Source of the DNA: Peptococcaceae bacterium BRH_c8a
GTDB lineage: Bacteria; Bacillota; Desulfotomaculia; Desulfotomaculales; Desulfallaceae
Assembly: GCA_000961575.1 (NCBI GenBank)
Contig: LADP01000021.1
Location: forward strand, 1-64,000
Length of the DNA stretch: 64,000 bases
Direction: 5' to 3'
A program made the translations under genes and the position numbers. Shown piece after piece: positions 50,728 through 59,785 of this stretch. The notes beneath the pieces were generated by a model. The model saw only the letters and a list, made by a program, of their open reading frames with translations, was not told where the DNA came from and ran no database searches. The number at the start of each line of letters is the position of its first letter. Positions within the stretch are counted from its first letter, which is position 1.

Positions 50728-52680
50728 TCATCCGGCCCGGGCCACGCGGCGGGTAAATACGGTGGCTATTAAAACTGCCACTAGGCTTGCGACAGCTAGG
50801 GAAACCGCTGCTATATCACCGCGCTGGGCGGTTAGGTCCAGCAGTCGGGCCAATAGCCCGCCTACCGTAAAAGCGATCACCCAGGTGGCACCCCACATAA
50901 TGGTAGCTTCACGACGCCCGCGTTCTTTGAATATAACTAAAATGGAGGCGATGCAGGGCACAAACAAAGTTATGGTCACCAGCGCCACCAACGTGGCGGC
51001 CGGTGTCAAATCCATACTATATAGCCCGGCGGCGCCGAAATCGCGGCGTACAATGCCCATGATAAAGGCAGTGGCTGTTTCTGACGGCAGACCCAGCCAG
51101 CCCACGGTCAGCGGTGACATGGCCCGCTGTAGAAACGGCAAAGTGCCGGTAACCTGTAGGGTGCTGATAATTAATGCCCCCAGGGCGAAGAGCGGTGTCG
51201 CTTCCTTGATAAACATCCAAGTTCTGGTGAATGTCTTTTTCACCACGTTTTCGGCCCGGGGCAGACGCAGGGGAGGCAGGTCAATGAGCAATTGGGCCGA
51301 ATGGCCTGGTAAAAGTCTATTCAGCACCGTGCCAACTATAACCAGTACGGTTAAGATTACCAGAGCATAAAGTAGTACGAACGGTAGCCCAATCCCGGCC
51401 AGCAGGCCGGCAATTACACCCAACTGGGCTGAACAGGGGATGGCCAATCCCAATAGGAAAATGGCAATGCGCCTTTCCCGTTCCGAGCTTAACAAACGCG
51501 TGGTGATGCTGGCCATGGTAACGCAGCCGAAGCCAAGGATTAGGGGTATGATAGCCCGGCCGTTCAGTCCCAGGTTGGTAAGTGCCCTATCTGTCAGGGT
51601 GGCAATGCGGGGTAAGTAACCAGAATCCTCAAACAGAGAAAGGAAGAAGTAAAAACCTGCCACCAGAGGCATTAGAAGCCCTAACACGTAGGTCACGGTC
51701 ATGGTTAAAACCCCGAATTCGCCAATTAAAATAGTCCCCGGAATACCGGTCTCCGGAGCAGCCCGCCCCACCAAGCCCCGCACAAAGGGTTCGTATTGGC
51801 CCAGCATTACGGTCTCTTCGGTGAAGCCCACTACTGTCCCGGCTACAAATACACCTACCGTTTGATACATTAACCACAGGGCACCGAGCAAGATGGGTAT
51901 CCCGGTCAGGGGCATAATCATCCACCGCCCCAACTTAGCGCCCCAACCGGTACTGCCGCTGGTTGTCCTGGTCACCCGTTCAACAATATTATTGACTTGC
52001 TCCCGGCGCGCCAGGTAAATAACCTCCCGTTCTGCGCCAGGTTCAATACCGTGCCGCTTAGAAACCGCGGGATCCCCCTCTAGCACCAGCAGTGCCTCGG
52101 CCTGACTGCCCACCCGGTTAAACATCCAGTTCAGTTTTTGCTGTAGTTCCGGGTCGATATGGCCCTGTTTGGCTTTGCCCAGTGACAACGCCAGCATGTC
52201 CAGCCCTTCTTTGCGTACTGCCACCGTTGGTATTACCGGCACACCAAGCATTTCGCCCAGCAGTTCATGGTTTATGTCGATACCCTGTCTGCGGGCTTCG
52301 TCCATCATGTTCAGGGCTACGATTACCGGCACCCCGGTGTCGATAATCTGCCGGGTCAGAAATAGATCTCTTTCCAGGTGCAAGGCGTTGACCACATTGA
52401 TCACCAGGTCGGCGGAAAGGATGATGTCCCGGGCCACACGCTCTTCGTCGTTAAATGAAGATATGCCATACACCCCGGGGGTGTCGATAAGCACATCATT
52501 GCCCAGTTTGGCGTGGGCTATTTCCAGGGTTGTCCCCGGGTAATTCGATACATCAACGTATAGTCCGGTAAAGTGATTAAAGAAAACTGATTTACCGGCG
52601 TTTGGGTTGCCGGCCAAGACGATTTTGCGTGCCCCGGCCGGAATATCCATTTTTAGAGTCATACCATGGCAATGAGCCAT
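50728..52680 (-). CDS. feoB: Ferrous iron transport protein B
   Basis: A 650-residue FeoB. The N-terminal G domain has G1 GNPNAGKS (24-31), G3 DTPG and G4 NMMD. The membrane part has the two Gate motifs, GFGCVTMASITTRLL and the later FVPCIASILVIFKERG, each with the conserved Cys, and about ten helices. It imports Fe(II) driven or gated by GTP hydrolysis. It follows feoA by 45 bases and is controlled by the Fur boxes upstream of feoA. The start is preceded by AAAAAGGTGG. Confidence 0.96.
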   Translation of the reverse strand: MAHCHGMTLKMDIPAGARKIVLAGNPNAGKSVFFNHFTGLYVDVSNYPGTTLEIAHAKLGNDVLIDTPGVYGISSFNDEERVARDIILSADLVINVVNALHLERDLFLTRQIIDTGVPVIVALNMMDEARRQGIDINHELLGEMLGVPVIPTVAVRKEGLDMLALSLGKAKQGHIDPELQQKLNWMFNRVGSQAEALLVLEGDPAVSKRHGIEPGAEREVIYLARREQVNNIVERVTRTTSGSTGWGAKLGRWMIMPLTGIPILLGALWLMYQTVGVFVAGTVVGFTEETVMLGQYEPFVRGLVGRAAPETGIPGTILIGEFGVLTMTVTYVLGLLMPLVAGFYFFLSLFEDSGYLPRIATLTDRALTNLGLNGRAIIPLILGFGCVTMASITTRLLSSERERRIAIFLLGLAIPCSAQLGVIAGLLAGIGLPFVLLYALVILTVLVIVGTVLNRLLPGHSAQLLIDLPPLRLPRAENVVKKTFTRTWMFIKEATPLFALGALIISTLQVTGTLPFLQRAMSPLTVGWLGLPSETATAFIMGIVRRDFGAAGLYSMDLTPAATLVALVTITLFVPCIASILVIFKERGRREATIMWGATWVIAFTVGGLLARLLDLTAQRGDIAAVSLAVASLVAVLIATVFTRRVARAG

Positions 52681-52725
52681 GATTTCACCACCTTTTTTTG
52701 TTAGACCTTGGTGCCAGAGTTGTTG

Positions 52726-52944
52726 TTACTGTAAAGCCACTGTTATTTTACCGGCCAAACCGCGGCCGATGGCGATCTCCTGCCTGTCCTTGCGCAATAC
52801 CACGGGACCCGCCGGCACTGTTTCCGCGCAGGTGGCGGTAGAACCTTCGGTAAACCCGAACCTGATGGCTTGCACCCGGGTAAGTTCGTCGGAAATAGAT
52901 ATAATCTTGAATACCTGACCTCTTTTAATCCGGTCCAATGTCAT
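52726..52944 (-). CDS. feoA: Ferrous iron transport protein A
   Basis: A 72-residue SH3-like protein. The ATG at 52944 follows GGAGGTG by six bases; a longer reading frame to 53004 would run through a Fur box and is rejected. It contains MTLDRIKRGQVFKIISISDE, VQAIRFGFTEGSTATCAETV and KITVAL. FeoA regulates or assists FeoB at the membrane. First gene of feoA-feoB-zinc ribbon. Confidence 0.92.
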   Translation of the reverse strand: MTLDRIKRGQVFKIISISDELTRVQAIRFGFTEGSTATCAETVPAGPVVLRKDRQEIAIGRGLAGKITVALQ

Positions 52945-52983
52945 ATTGAGCACCTCCATTAATAGTGGAACATCTGGAAAACT

Positions 52984-53002
52984 GATAATGAAAATCTTTA
53001 TC
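52984..53002 (-). promoter_or_regulatory. Fur box near the feoA start
   Basis: GATAATGAAAATCTTTATC matches the 19-bp Fur consensus at 17 positions. It lies 40 bases upstream of the feoA ATG, where bound repressor would block initiation. Confidence 0.8.
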
Positions 53003-53057
53003 ATTAATTAGTTAAAATAAATACCGGTTCCCCCGGTTATGACCCTATGTAATTAAA

Positions 53058-53072
53058 TGATAATGATTATCA
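53058..53072 (-). promoter_or_regulatory. Perfect 7-1-7 Fur box upstream of feoA
   Basis: TGATAATGATTATCA is a perfect 7-1-7 inverted repeat, the minimal Fur site. Two sites about 55 bases apart indicate iron-dependent repression of the feo operon. Confidence 0.88.
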
Positions 53073-53273
53073 TTAACATTATATTGCCGAGTATTTATTT
53101 AGTCAACCATTTATTTGTGATAGGAAAAAGGATTTAACTGTCGAATTAAAGTGCAGCGAACAAAAGTCCTTACAAAACCGATCGTCATAGCATTTAGGGG
53201 TTTAGGGTTTAAACCTCCGAGTTGGGTTTTGCAGTGGGCATAGGATAACTTTGTTTTTATCATAACCAAGGGG

Positions 53274-54590
53274 ATGAGACAATTGCAGTACCAGGAAGCC
53301 ATGGAATACTTGCAGAACTTGACTAAGTTCGGGATGAATTTCGGTCTGGGACGAGAAACCGAACTGTTGCGCAGGCTTGAAGACCCACACAGAAGAATCC
53401 GGGTAATCCACGTTGGCGGTACCAACGGCAAGGGCTCAACCTTGGCTATGCTGGCAGCGGTGCTGCAAAATGCCGGGTACCGGGTAGGGACATTTACGTC
53501 GCCGCACCTGCATTCCTACACTGAACGTTACCGCATTAACGGCAGCCAAATTGAACCCGAACAGGTGGCCCGGTTAATCACAATTCTACGTCCGCACCTG
53601 GAAGACATGGTGCGGGATGGTTTTGAACACCCCACTGAATTTGAAGTTAGCACCGCCATGGCTTTTTTGTATTTTTGGGAACAGGATGTGGATTTTTTGG
53701 TGCTGGAAGTTGGTCTGGGCGGCGCTATTGATTCCACTAATGTTGTCACGCCGTTATTATCGATCATTACCAACGTGGCCATGGATCATATGGATTACCT
53801 GGGCCATACCCTGGTGGAGATTGCCCGGGTCAAGGCTGGGATTATTAAGCCGGGGGTGCCGGTGGTTACTGCTGCCGCAAACCCTGAAGTGCTAGAGGTG
53901 ATTGAATCGGCGTGCCAGGAAAAAGGGTGCCCGCTGGTTAGGGTGGGCACCGGGGTGTCCTGGCAACCCAGTGATCATTCGCTGCGGGGCCAATCATTCG
54001 ATTATAGCGGAATTAACCGACAACTGCACAATTTGTGGCTTCCGTTAATGGGTGGGCACCAGCTAATAAATGCCGCCACTGCGCTGGTGGCGTTGGAAAT
54101 GCTGGAAAAGCACAGGCATGTCGTGCTAAACGAGCAAACTTTACGGGATGGCCTGGCTGCCGTGGTCTGGCCGGCGCGGTTGGAACTGATTGGGGAAAAT
54201 CCACCGGTACTAATTGATGGCGCTCATAATTATGACGGTGCCTGCAGTTTGCGCCGGGCGCTTGATGAATATTTTGCCGACAGCAGTGTGATTATGGTAA
54301 TGGGGATGCTTGGAGACAAAGAGAGGGCCAAGGTAGTTGCGGAACTGGCACCCCGAGCCCGGCACGTAATAATCACCAGGCCCAACAGCCCCCGGGCGGG
54401 TAACTGGGAGCAGATGGCCGATGAGGCGCGCCGCTACGTCACACACGTGGAAACTGTAGAAGACATTAGTATAGCGGTAAAGGCAGGCCTGGCAGTGGCC
54501 CGAAAAGGCGACCTGGTTTGTATTACCGGTTCATTGTACATGGTGGCCGATGCCCGGGAAACGGTGCTCCGGTTAAACAACCACCAGTAA
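53274..54590 (+). CDS. folC: Folylpolyglutamate synthase / dihydrofolate synthase
   Basis: A 438-residue Mur-ligase family enzyme. P-loop HVGGTNGKGST (46-56), then FTSPHLHSYTERYRING, VEVGLGGxxDSTN-like VLEVGLGGAIDSTNVV, and the NVAMDHMDYLG and IDGAHNYDG motifs. It adds glutamate to folates. AAGGGGATGAG provides the ribosome site. A short hairpin (acccgttgacgggt) lies about 50 bases after the stop. Confidence 0.95.
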   Translation: MRQLQYQEAMEYLQNLTKFGMNFGLGRETELLRRLEDPHRRIRVIHVGGTNGKGSTLAMLAAVLQNAGYRVGTFTSPHLHSYTERYRINGSQIEPEQVARLITILRPHLEDMVRDGFEHPTEFEVSTAMAFLYFWEQDVDFLVLEVGLGGAIDSTNVVTPLLSIITNVAMDHMDYLGHTLVEIARVKAGIIKPGVPVVTAAANPEVLEVIESACQEKGCPLVRVGTGVSWQPSDHSLRGQSFDYSGINRQLHNLWLPLMGGHQLINAATALVALEMLEKHRHVVLNEQTLRDGLAAVVWPARLELIGENPPVLIDGAHNYDGACSLRRALDEYFADSSVIMVMGMLGDKERAKVVAELAPRARHVIITRPNSPRAGNWEQMADEARRYVTHVETVEDISIAVKAGLAVARKGDLVCITGSLYMVADARETVLRLNNHQ

Positions 54591-54769
54591 GGGGACTATA
54601 CCCCATGGACACTAAACTTAGCTCTAATGGCAAGCTGTAAACCCGTTGACGGGTCATTTTATTTACGGTAGACTTTAACGAGTAATTGCTAAAAAAGTCT
54701 CTAAAGGGATATTCAAAAAGCCCAAGCAAGATTTACGTCGAATCATAAGTGGAACGGTTTATAGTCTCT

Positions 54770-54810
54770 AATTATTCTGAATTCTGACTCCTGAATTCTG
54801 AATACTGACA
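54770..54810. repeat. GAATTCTGACTCCTGAATTCTG repeat before the RidA-family gene
   Basis: attattctgaattctgactc ctgaattctgaatactgac ends three bases before the Shine-Dalgarno of the next gene. Same family as 45101 and 58283. Confidence 0.6.
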
Positions 54811-54821
54811 ATCGGAGGTGT

Positions 54822-55283
54822 ATGTTTTTGAAACCCAGCGAAAAAATGGCTGACCTGGGGTTGACCCTTCCTCCGGCGCCGCGCCCGGTGGCGGCATACG
54901 TGCCCGGAGTGCTGGTGGACGGCTGGGCTTATATATCCGGCCAACTGCCCTTTGTGGCCGGCGAATTAAAGTATACTGGTCGGGTTGGTGCTGACCGTAC
55001 CGAAAAAGAAGGTTATGATGCCGCGCGTATCTGTGCTCTTAACTGCCTGGCGGTAGCCGCGGAACTGGCCGGCGGTATTGACCGGATCCAGCGAGTGGTT
55101 AAGGTGACCGGCTTTGTAAACAGCGCGCCTGGATTTACCGGTCAACCCGGGGTGATTAATGGTGCCTCCGAATTGTTGGGCAAAATTTTCGGTGACGCAG
55201 GCAGGCATGCCCGGGCCGCCGTTGGAGTTAATGAACTGCCATTAGGCGCCGCTGTGGAAGTGGAAATGATCGTTAAAATATAA
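54822..55283 (+). CDS. RidA/YjgF-family protein
   Basis: A 153-residue protein of the longer RidA subgroup: [20 protein letters not shown] at the start, [33 protein letters not shown], and [20 protein letters not shown] with the conserved Arg. RidA proteins hydrolyse reactive enamine/imine intermediates; the activity of this subgroup is less certain. GGAGG lies 3 bases before the ATG at 54822 and 9 before a TTG at 54828; the latter spacing is more usual, so the protein may be two residues shorter. Confidence 0.88.
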   Translation: MFLKPSEKMADLGLTLPPAPRPVAAYVPGVLVDGWAYISGQLPFVAGELKYTGRVGADRTEKEGYDAARICALNCLAVAAELAGGIDRIQRVVKVTGFVNSAPGFTGQPGVINGASELLGKIFGDAGRHARAAVGVNELPLGAAVEVEMIVKI

Positions 55284-55390
55284 TTTGTCCCAAAGCCTAA
55301 ACAGGTCGGTAATTATGGTAAAATGTATTGGTAGGGATTTTACAATTAGAGCGAAAAAAGTAAAATGCCGCACCGAAAGGGGTGGTAATC

Positions 55391-55648
55391 TTGAACAAAG
55401 GGTATCGGGGTTCCAAGAGCCCCTGGATTCTGTTTTTGTTGCTATTGGCCGGAGGTTTGGCTGGCAGCGCCCTTACCGGCACTTTGGCCCAAACCTTGCC
55501 TGTGTTGGCTACCACCGGTAATATAGGTATGCAACCGGCTACACTGGATTTGCAATTCATGCAATTGACCTTTGGTTTTACTATGAACCTGGGCCCGCTT
55601 ACCGTACTGGGTATAATATTGGGTTATTTGGTCTACCGCAGGGTATAA
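55391..55648 (+). CDS. DUF4321 membrane protein
   Basis: An 85-residue protein with two helices (about 9-33, WILFLLLLAGGLAGSALTGT, and 60-80, LGPLTVLGIILGYLVYRRV). The family occurs upstream of maf and radC in Peptococcaceae. Start TTG at 55391 after GGGGTGG; a GTG at 55382 is in frame but overlaps that site. No known function. Confidence 0.75.
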   Translation: MNKGYRGSKSPWILFLLLLAGGLAGSALTGTLAQTLPVLATTGNIGMQPATLDLQFMQLTFGFTMNLGPLTVLGIILGYLVYRRV

Positions 55649-55729
55649 GCCCGGGGCGGATTTGGACTATCTGTGGCGACACTGGTTATGGCAAAAAATA
55701 CAGCTCGATAATGGAGGGTATGTAAGACA

Positions 55730-56317
55730 TTGCCTCACATCTACCTGGCTTCGTCATCACCCCGCAGGCGCGAAATATTGGAATTAATTAAGCTACCGCA
55801 TACTGTACTGGCGATTGACGTGGATGAGACCCTGCCTCCGGGCATGACTGCGCCTGAACAGGTGGAATCACTGTCCCGGCGCAAAGCGGATTATGCGGCC
55901 CGGCAGTTGCCCGGTGGGGTGGTCATTGCTGCCGACACCGTGGTAGTGCTGGACGGCGAGGTGCTGGGCAAACCGGAAGATGAGACCATGGCCATGGATA
56001 TGTTGGAGCGGCTGCAGGGGCACACTCATGAGGTTTTTACCGGGGCCACGGTGTGGGACATCTCAGGCGGGCGATTCGTCACCGGGCACGACCATACTTT
56101 TGTGGATATGCGGCCTGTGGGACGGGACGAATTGTTGAGGTATATTGCGACCGGCGAACCGATGGATAAAGCCGGTGCCTATGGGATTCAAGGACTGGGT
56201 TCCGTATTTATTACCGGGATTCGGGGTTGCTATTTCAACGTGATGGGACTGCCAGTTTACAAGCTGACCCGGATGCTCAAGGAGTTGGATATTGATGTCA
56301 GTGAGCACTGGGGATAA
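55730..56317 (+). CDS. maf: Maf-type nucleoside triphosphate pyrophosphatase
   Basis: A 195-residue Maf protein with the signature SSSPRRREIL (8-17), GGVVIAADTVVVLDGEVLGK, and PMDKAGAYGIQGLG. It hydrolyses dTTP/UTP or modified nucleotides and acts as a house-cleaning enzyme; in B. subtilis it is linked to septum formation. TTG start after AATGGAGGG. The stop overlaps the start of radC by 23 bases. Confidence 0.94.
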   Translation: MPHIYLASSSPRRREILELIKLPHTVLAIDVDETLPPGMTAPEQVESLSRRKADYAARQLPGGVVIAADTVVVLDGEVLGKPEDETMAMDMLERLQGHTHEVFTGATVWDISGGRFVTGHDHTFVDMRPVGRDELLRYIATGEPMDKAGAYGIQGLGSVFITGIRGCYFNVMGLPVYKLTRMLKELDIDVSEHWG

Positions 56318-57020
56318 TCTTAGGCAGGGGCGGGAGCAATACCGGGTAGCCATCAAGGATATGCCCGTAGGACTGCGACCCAGGGAAAGGCTTTTAAACG
56401 AAGGGCCGCAGTTTTTATCGGATATTGAGCTTTTAGCCATCATGCTGCGCACCGGCAGTGCCGATGCCAGCGCCATGGATTTGGCCACAGGTTTGTTGGG
56501 ACATTTTGGCGGGCTCAGGCAGTTATTGGACGCATCTACCGAGGAACTAAGCGCGTTTAAAGGTGTCGGGCCAGCCAAAGTAGCTCAGATTAAAGCCGCG
56601 CTTGAACTAGGCCGGCGGGTTGCCATAACCACAGCCTGGGACAGGCCTTCCATTAAGTCACCGGAAAATGCCGCTGCCTTGGTGATGGAAGAAATGCGCC
56701 ATCTGGATCGTGAGCATTTCTGGGCCCTGCTGCTTAACGCCAAAAATCAGGTGCTGGCCCGGGAAGTGATTTCCATTGGGACGCTGAACTTTTCAGCCAT
56801 TCATCCCAGGGAATTGTTCAAGGCAGCTATCAAGCGCAGTGCCGCCGGGGTTATCCTGGTACATAACCACCCCAGCGGAGATCCCACTCCCAGCCGGCAG
56901 GATATTGAGGCCACCACAAGACTGGTGGAAGCCGGAAATATTATCGGGATTGATGTCTTAGATCACCTGGTTGTGGGAGATAATAAGTTCACGAGTTTCA
57001 AGGCCCAAGGGCTGTTATAA
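56295..57020 (+). CDS. radC: RadC family (MPN/JAMM-domain) protein
   Basis: A 241-residue protein with an N-terminal helix-hairpin-helix (STEELSAFKGVGPAKVAQIK) and a C-terminal MPN domain with the JAMM-type motif HNHPSGDPTPSRQD. The historical role in repair is doubtful; a metal-dependent peptidase or nuclease activity has been suggested. ATG at 56295 with GGAG upstream, within the end of maf. The order maf-radC-mreB is conserved in Firmicutes. Confidence 0.94.
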   Translation: MSVSTGDNLRQGREQYRVAIKDMPVGLRPRERLLNEGPQFLSDIELLAIMLRTGSADASAMDLATGLLGHFGGLRQLLDASTEELSAFKGVGPAKVAQIKAALELGRRVAITTAWDRPSIKSPENAAALVMEEMRHLDREHFWALLLNAKNQVLAREVISIGTLNFSAIHPRELFKAAIKRSAAGVILVHNHPSGDPTPSRQDIEATTRLVEAGNIIGIDVLDHLVVGDNKFTSFKAQGLL

Positions 57021-57061
57021 ACAGTGTAAATATCGAGGCCAAAAAAAAAGTCTTAATTCTA

Positions 57062-57137
57062 GTCATTCTGAATGAAACGAAGTGAAATAAAGAATCTTGG
57101 CTTAAAACTCAGATTCTTCGCTACGCTCAGAAATGAC
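57062..57137. repeat. GTCATTCTGAATG...AGATTCTTCGCTACG palindromic repeat
   Basis: gtcattctgaatgaaacgaa ... agaatct and agattcttcgctacgctcag aaatgac form a palindrome filling most of the radC-mreB gap. Same family as 18872, 44724 and 48455. Confidence 0.8.
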
Positions 57138-57209
57138 AATCGCCTTTAATTGACTTTTTCAGCGTCCTCTAGATATCCTCATTTATATTTAGAAAGAGGT
57201 GCCGGATAG

Positions 57210-58241
57210 ATGCGGTTTGGAATTTTCTCCAAAGATATGGGTATTGACCTGGGAACGGCAAATTCTCTGGTTTATGTAAAAGGTAAGGGCATAGTGCTCC
57301 GGGAACCTTCGGTGGTGGCTATCCAACGGGACAACGGCCAAGTGTTGGCGGTGGGTGAGGAAGCCAAGCAGATGATTGGCCGCACCCCGGGCAATATCGT
57401 GGCTATACGTCCCATGAAAGACGGCGTGATTGCCGATTTTGACGTCACCCAGAGCATGATTAGATATTTTATCAACAAGGCGTTGCGCAAGGGCTCATTC
57501 CTGATTAGGCCCCGGGTGGTAGTTTCGGTGCCTTCAGGGGTCACTGCGGTAGAAGAACGGGCGGTGCGCGAAGCAGCCCTGCAGGCAGGCGCCCGTGAAG
57601 CTTATCTAATAGAGGAGCCTATGGCGGCTTCCATTGGGGCCGGGTTGCCGGTACATGAACCCACAGGCAACATGATTGTGGATATCGGGGGCGGCACTAC
57701 CGAAGTGGCCGTTATTTCGCTGGGCGGCATCGTAACCAGCCGATCCATCCGTATTGCCGGCGATGAGATGGACGATGCCATTATCCAGCACGTCAAAAAG
57801 GCTTACAACCTAATGATCGGTGAACGTACCTCCGAGGAAATTAAAATTGAACTCGGCACCGCCTACCCGTTTAAAACAATTGAGACCTATGAAATCAGGG
57901 GACGGGACTTGGTCAGCGGGCTGCCCAAAACCATTGAGATTACGTCGGAAGAAATACACAAGGCGCTTTCCGAGCCCGTGTCCAGCATCCTGGACGCCAT
58001 TAAAAACACCCTGGAACTTACCCCGCCGGAATTGGCCGCGGATATTATGGATCGGGGCATTGTGATGGCCGGCGGTGGTTCGTTGCTGCGCGGTTTGGAT
58101 CGGTTGGTGAGCGAGCAGACCGGAATGCCGGTGCATATGGCCGACGACCCGCTGTTGGCAGTGGCTTACGGAACCGGTCGAGTATTGGAGAATATCGACA
58201 TCTTGCGTAAAGTATTAATCCACCCCAAAAAACTAGCCTAA
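57210..58241 (+). CDS. mreB: Rod-shape-determining protein MreB
   Basis: A 343-residue bacterial actin. Phosphate-1 motif [19 protein letters not shown] (10-28), phosphate-2 [17 protein letters not shown], adenosine motif [12 protein letters not shown]. It forms membrane-associated filaments that organise wall synthesis. AGAAAGAGGTGCCGG precedes the ATG. First gene of mreBCD-PBP2-minCD. Confidence 0.97.
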   Translation: MRFGIFSKDMGIDLGTANSLVYVKGKGIVLREPSVVAIQRDNGQVLAVGEEAKQMIGRTPGNIVAIRPMKDGVIADFDVTQSMIRYFINKALRKGSFLIRPRVVVSVPSGVTAVEERAVREAALQAGAREAYLIEEPMAASIGAGLPVHEPTGNMIVDIGGGTTEVAVISLGGIVTSRSIRIAGDEMDDAIIQHVKKAYNLMIGERTSEEIKIELGTAYPFKTIETYEIRGRDLVSGLPKTIEITSEEIHKALSEPVSSILDAIKNTLELTPPELAADIMDRGIVMAGGGSLLRGLDRLVSEQTGMPVHMADDPLLAVAYGTGRVLENIDILRKVLIHPKKLA

Positions 58242-58282
58242 TACGGGGGTTATGAGTCAGAAGGAAGTTGATATATCGCCTC

Positions 58283-58320
58283 GAATTATTCTGACTACTG
58301 ACTACTGACTACTGAATTCT
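58283..58320. repeat. CTGACTACTG tandem repeats between mreB and mreC
   Basis: ctgactactgactactgact actgaattct: short tandem units related to the elements at 45101 and 54770. Confidence 0.6.
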
Positions 58321-58357
58321 AATTATACGCCCGGCACCGGAGGAAGGTGGGTGTTGC

Positions 58358-59197
58358 GTGTCCGGCCTATCCCTGGGAAAAAAAATCGTATTATTTGGCC
58401 TATTGGTCATCGTGATGATGACTGGCCTGCATTATTCCGCGGGCGGCATTGAAAAATTTACTCCTTTGACATCCTCTGTCCGGGATCTTCTGTCTCCGGT
58501 ACAGAGGGTAATCATGATTGTCGGACGGGAAGTTAGTGATTTCGTTTCCACACCGGCCAGATTGATTGGGCTGTCTCAAGATTTCAGGCAGCTGGAGAAG
58601 AAGAATAGCGAGCTGGAGAGCCAGTTACTGCAATTTAAAGAAATAAGCGAGGAAAACATTAGACTTAAAAAAATGCTTGATTTCAACACAGGTCTGGCGC
58701 CCCAAATGGCCACCGAGGCCGCTGCGGTAACCGGACGAGATCATGGCAACTGGTTTGGTAGTATAACAATTAATAAAGGTGAAAATCAGGACATCAAGAG
58801 TGATATGACTGTTATCACACCTGCCGGGCTGGTGGGCAGGGTGATCCGGGTGTCTGATAATACCGCCGAAGTGCTTCTGATTACCGACCCCCGAAGCGGG
58901 GTTGGCAGTATGGTACAGGAAACCCGTTCACCGGGTATTGTGGAAGGAGTCACCGGGGGACAAGGAAGTTTAATCATGGTGCATATCCCAACGGATTTGA
59001 CCCCGGACAAGGGCAACCGAGTCATCACCGCGGGGCTGGGCAGTGTCTTTCCCAAGGGTATTCCGATTGGTACCGTGCGTGAAGTGCGCAAGGAAGAGGC
59101 GGGATTATTTAAGATGGCCGAAGTCGAGCCCTATGTTGATTTTAACCGGCTGGAGGAAGTCCTAGTGGTTACCTCTTTTAAGCTGGAAACGCCCTAA
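58358..59197 (+). CDS. mreC: Rod-shape-determining protein MreC
   Basis: A 279-residue bitopic protein: helix at about 9-27, a coiled coil (about 65-105, QLEKKNSELESQLLQFKEIS), and the C-terminal beta domain (VTGRDHGNWFGSITINKGEN, GLVGRVIRVSDNTAEVLLI, FPKGIPIGTV). It links MreB, MreD and PBP2 outside the membrane. GTG start with AGGAAGGTGGG upstream. Confidence 0.96.
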   Translation: MSGLSLGKKIVLFGLLVIVMMTGLHYSAGGIEKFTPLTSSVRDLLSPVQRVIMIVGREVSDFVSTPARLIGLSQDFRQLEKKNSELESQLLQFKEISEENIRLKKMLDFNTGLAPQMATEAAAVTGRDHGNWFGSITINKGENQDIKSDMTVITPAGLVGRVIRVSDNTAEVLLITDPRSGVGSMVQETRSPGIVEGVTGGQGSLIMVHIPTDLTPDKGNRVITAGLGSVFPKGIPIGTVREVRKEEAGLFKMAEVEPYVDFNRLEEVLVVTSFKLETP

Positions 59198-59212
59198 TGC
59201 CGGGAGGTGTTC

Positions 59213-59716
59213 ATGTTGCGCACGCTTTATTTCCTGGCTTTGGTGCTGGGGTTCATATTACTTCAATCTACGGCCTTGAATTTTATTGCCATTAACGGTA
59301 TCAAGCCTGATTTGGTGCTGGTGGTGGTGATACTTAACGGCTTCCTCCGGGGTACCCGGGAGGGGGCTTTTTTGGGTTTTGTAGGCGGGGTAATGCAGGA
59401 CTTGGTAAGCGGGGGTTATTTCGGATTGTATGCCCTTACCAACATGGCAGCGGGTTATCTGGGCGGTCTGGGTGAGGGCCGGTTATACCGTGATAGCCGT
59501 GTTATAGCTGCCGGTCTGGCCTTGTTTTGTACCTTTGGAGCCCAGATGGTGTTCTACCTGCTGCTGGTTCTGGTGGGTGTGCGGGTCTTTGTGCTCACCG
59601 CACTAACCGGTATCATTATCCCCGCATCTTTTTACAATGCGTTGGTGGTGCTTTTGTTTTACGGCCTATATTACCGTTCGCACCGTGAAGGTTTGCTTAG
59701 CGACGGACAGTATTAG
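59213..59716 (+). CDS. mreD: Rod-shape-determining protein MreD
   Basis: A 167-residue protein with five to six helices and the family pattern FILLQSTALNFIAINGIKPD LVLVVV near the start, then GGVMQDLVSGGYFGLYAL. It is a membrane partner of MreC. The ATG at 59213 is six bases after GGGAGG and 15 bases after mreC; a GTG at 59207 abuts the site. Confidence 0.94.
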   Translation: MLRTLYFLALVLGFILLQSTALNFIAINGIKPDLVLVVVILNGFLRGTREGAFLGFVGGVMQDLVSGGYFGLYALTNMAAGYLGGLGEGRLYRDSRVIAAGLALFCTFGAQMVFYLLLVLVGVRVFVLTALTGIIIPASFYNALVVLLFYGLYYRSHREGLLSDGQY

Positions 59717-59785
59717 TTTCACATTATTTGCGGCTCATAATCATATCAAACATATCAACCGCCGGACATGAAAGGGCTGTAGCCT

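Noticed and set aside
52945-53004. Longer feoA N terminus starting at 53004
   Set aside because: The extra 20 codons run through a Fur box, and the strong GGAGGTG site belongs to the ATG at 52944.
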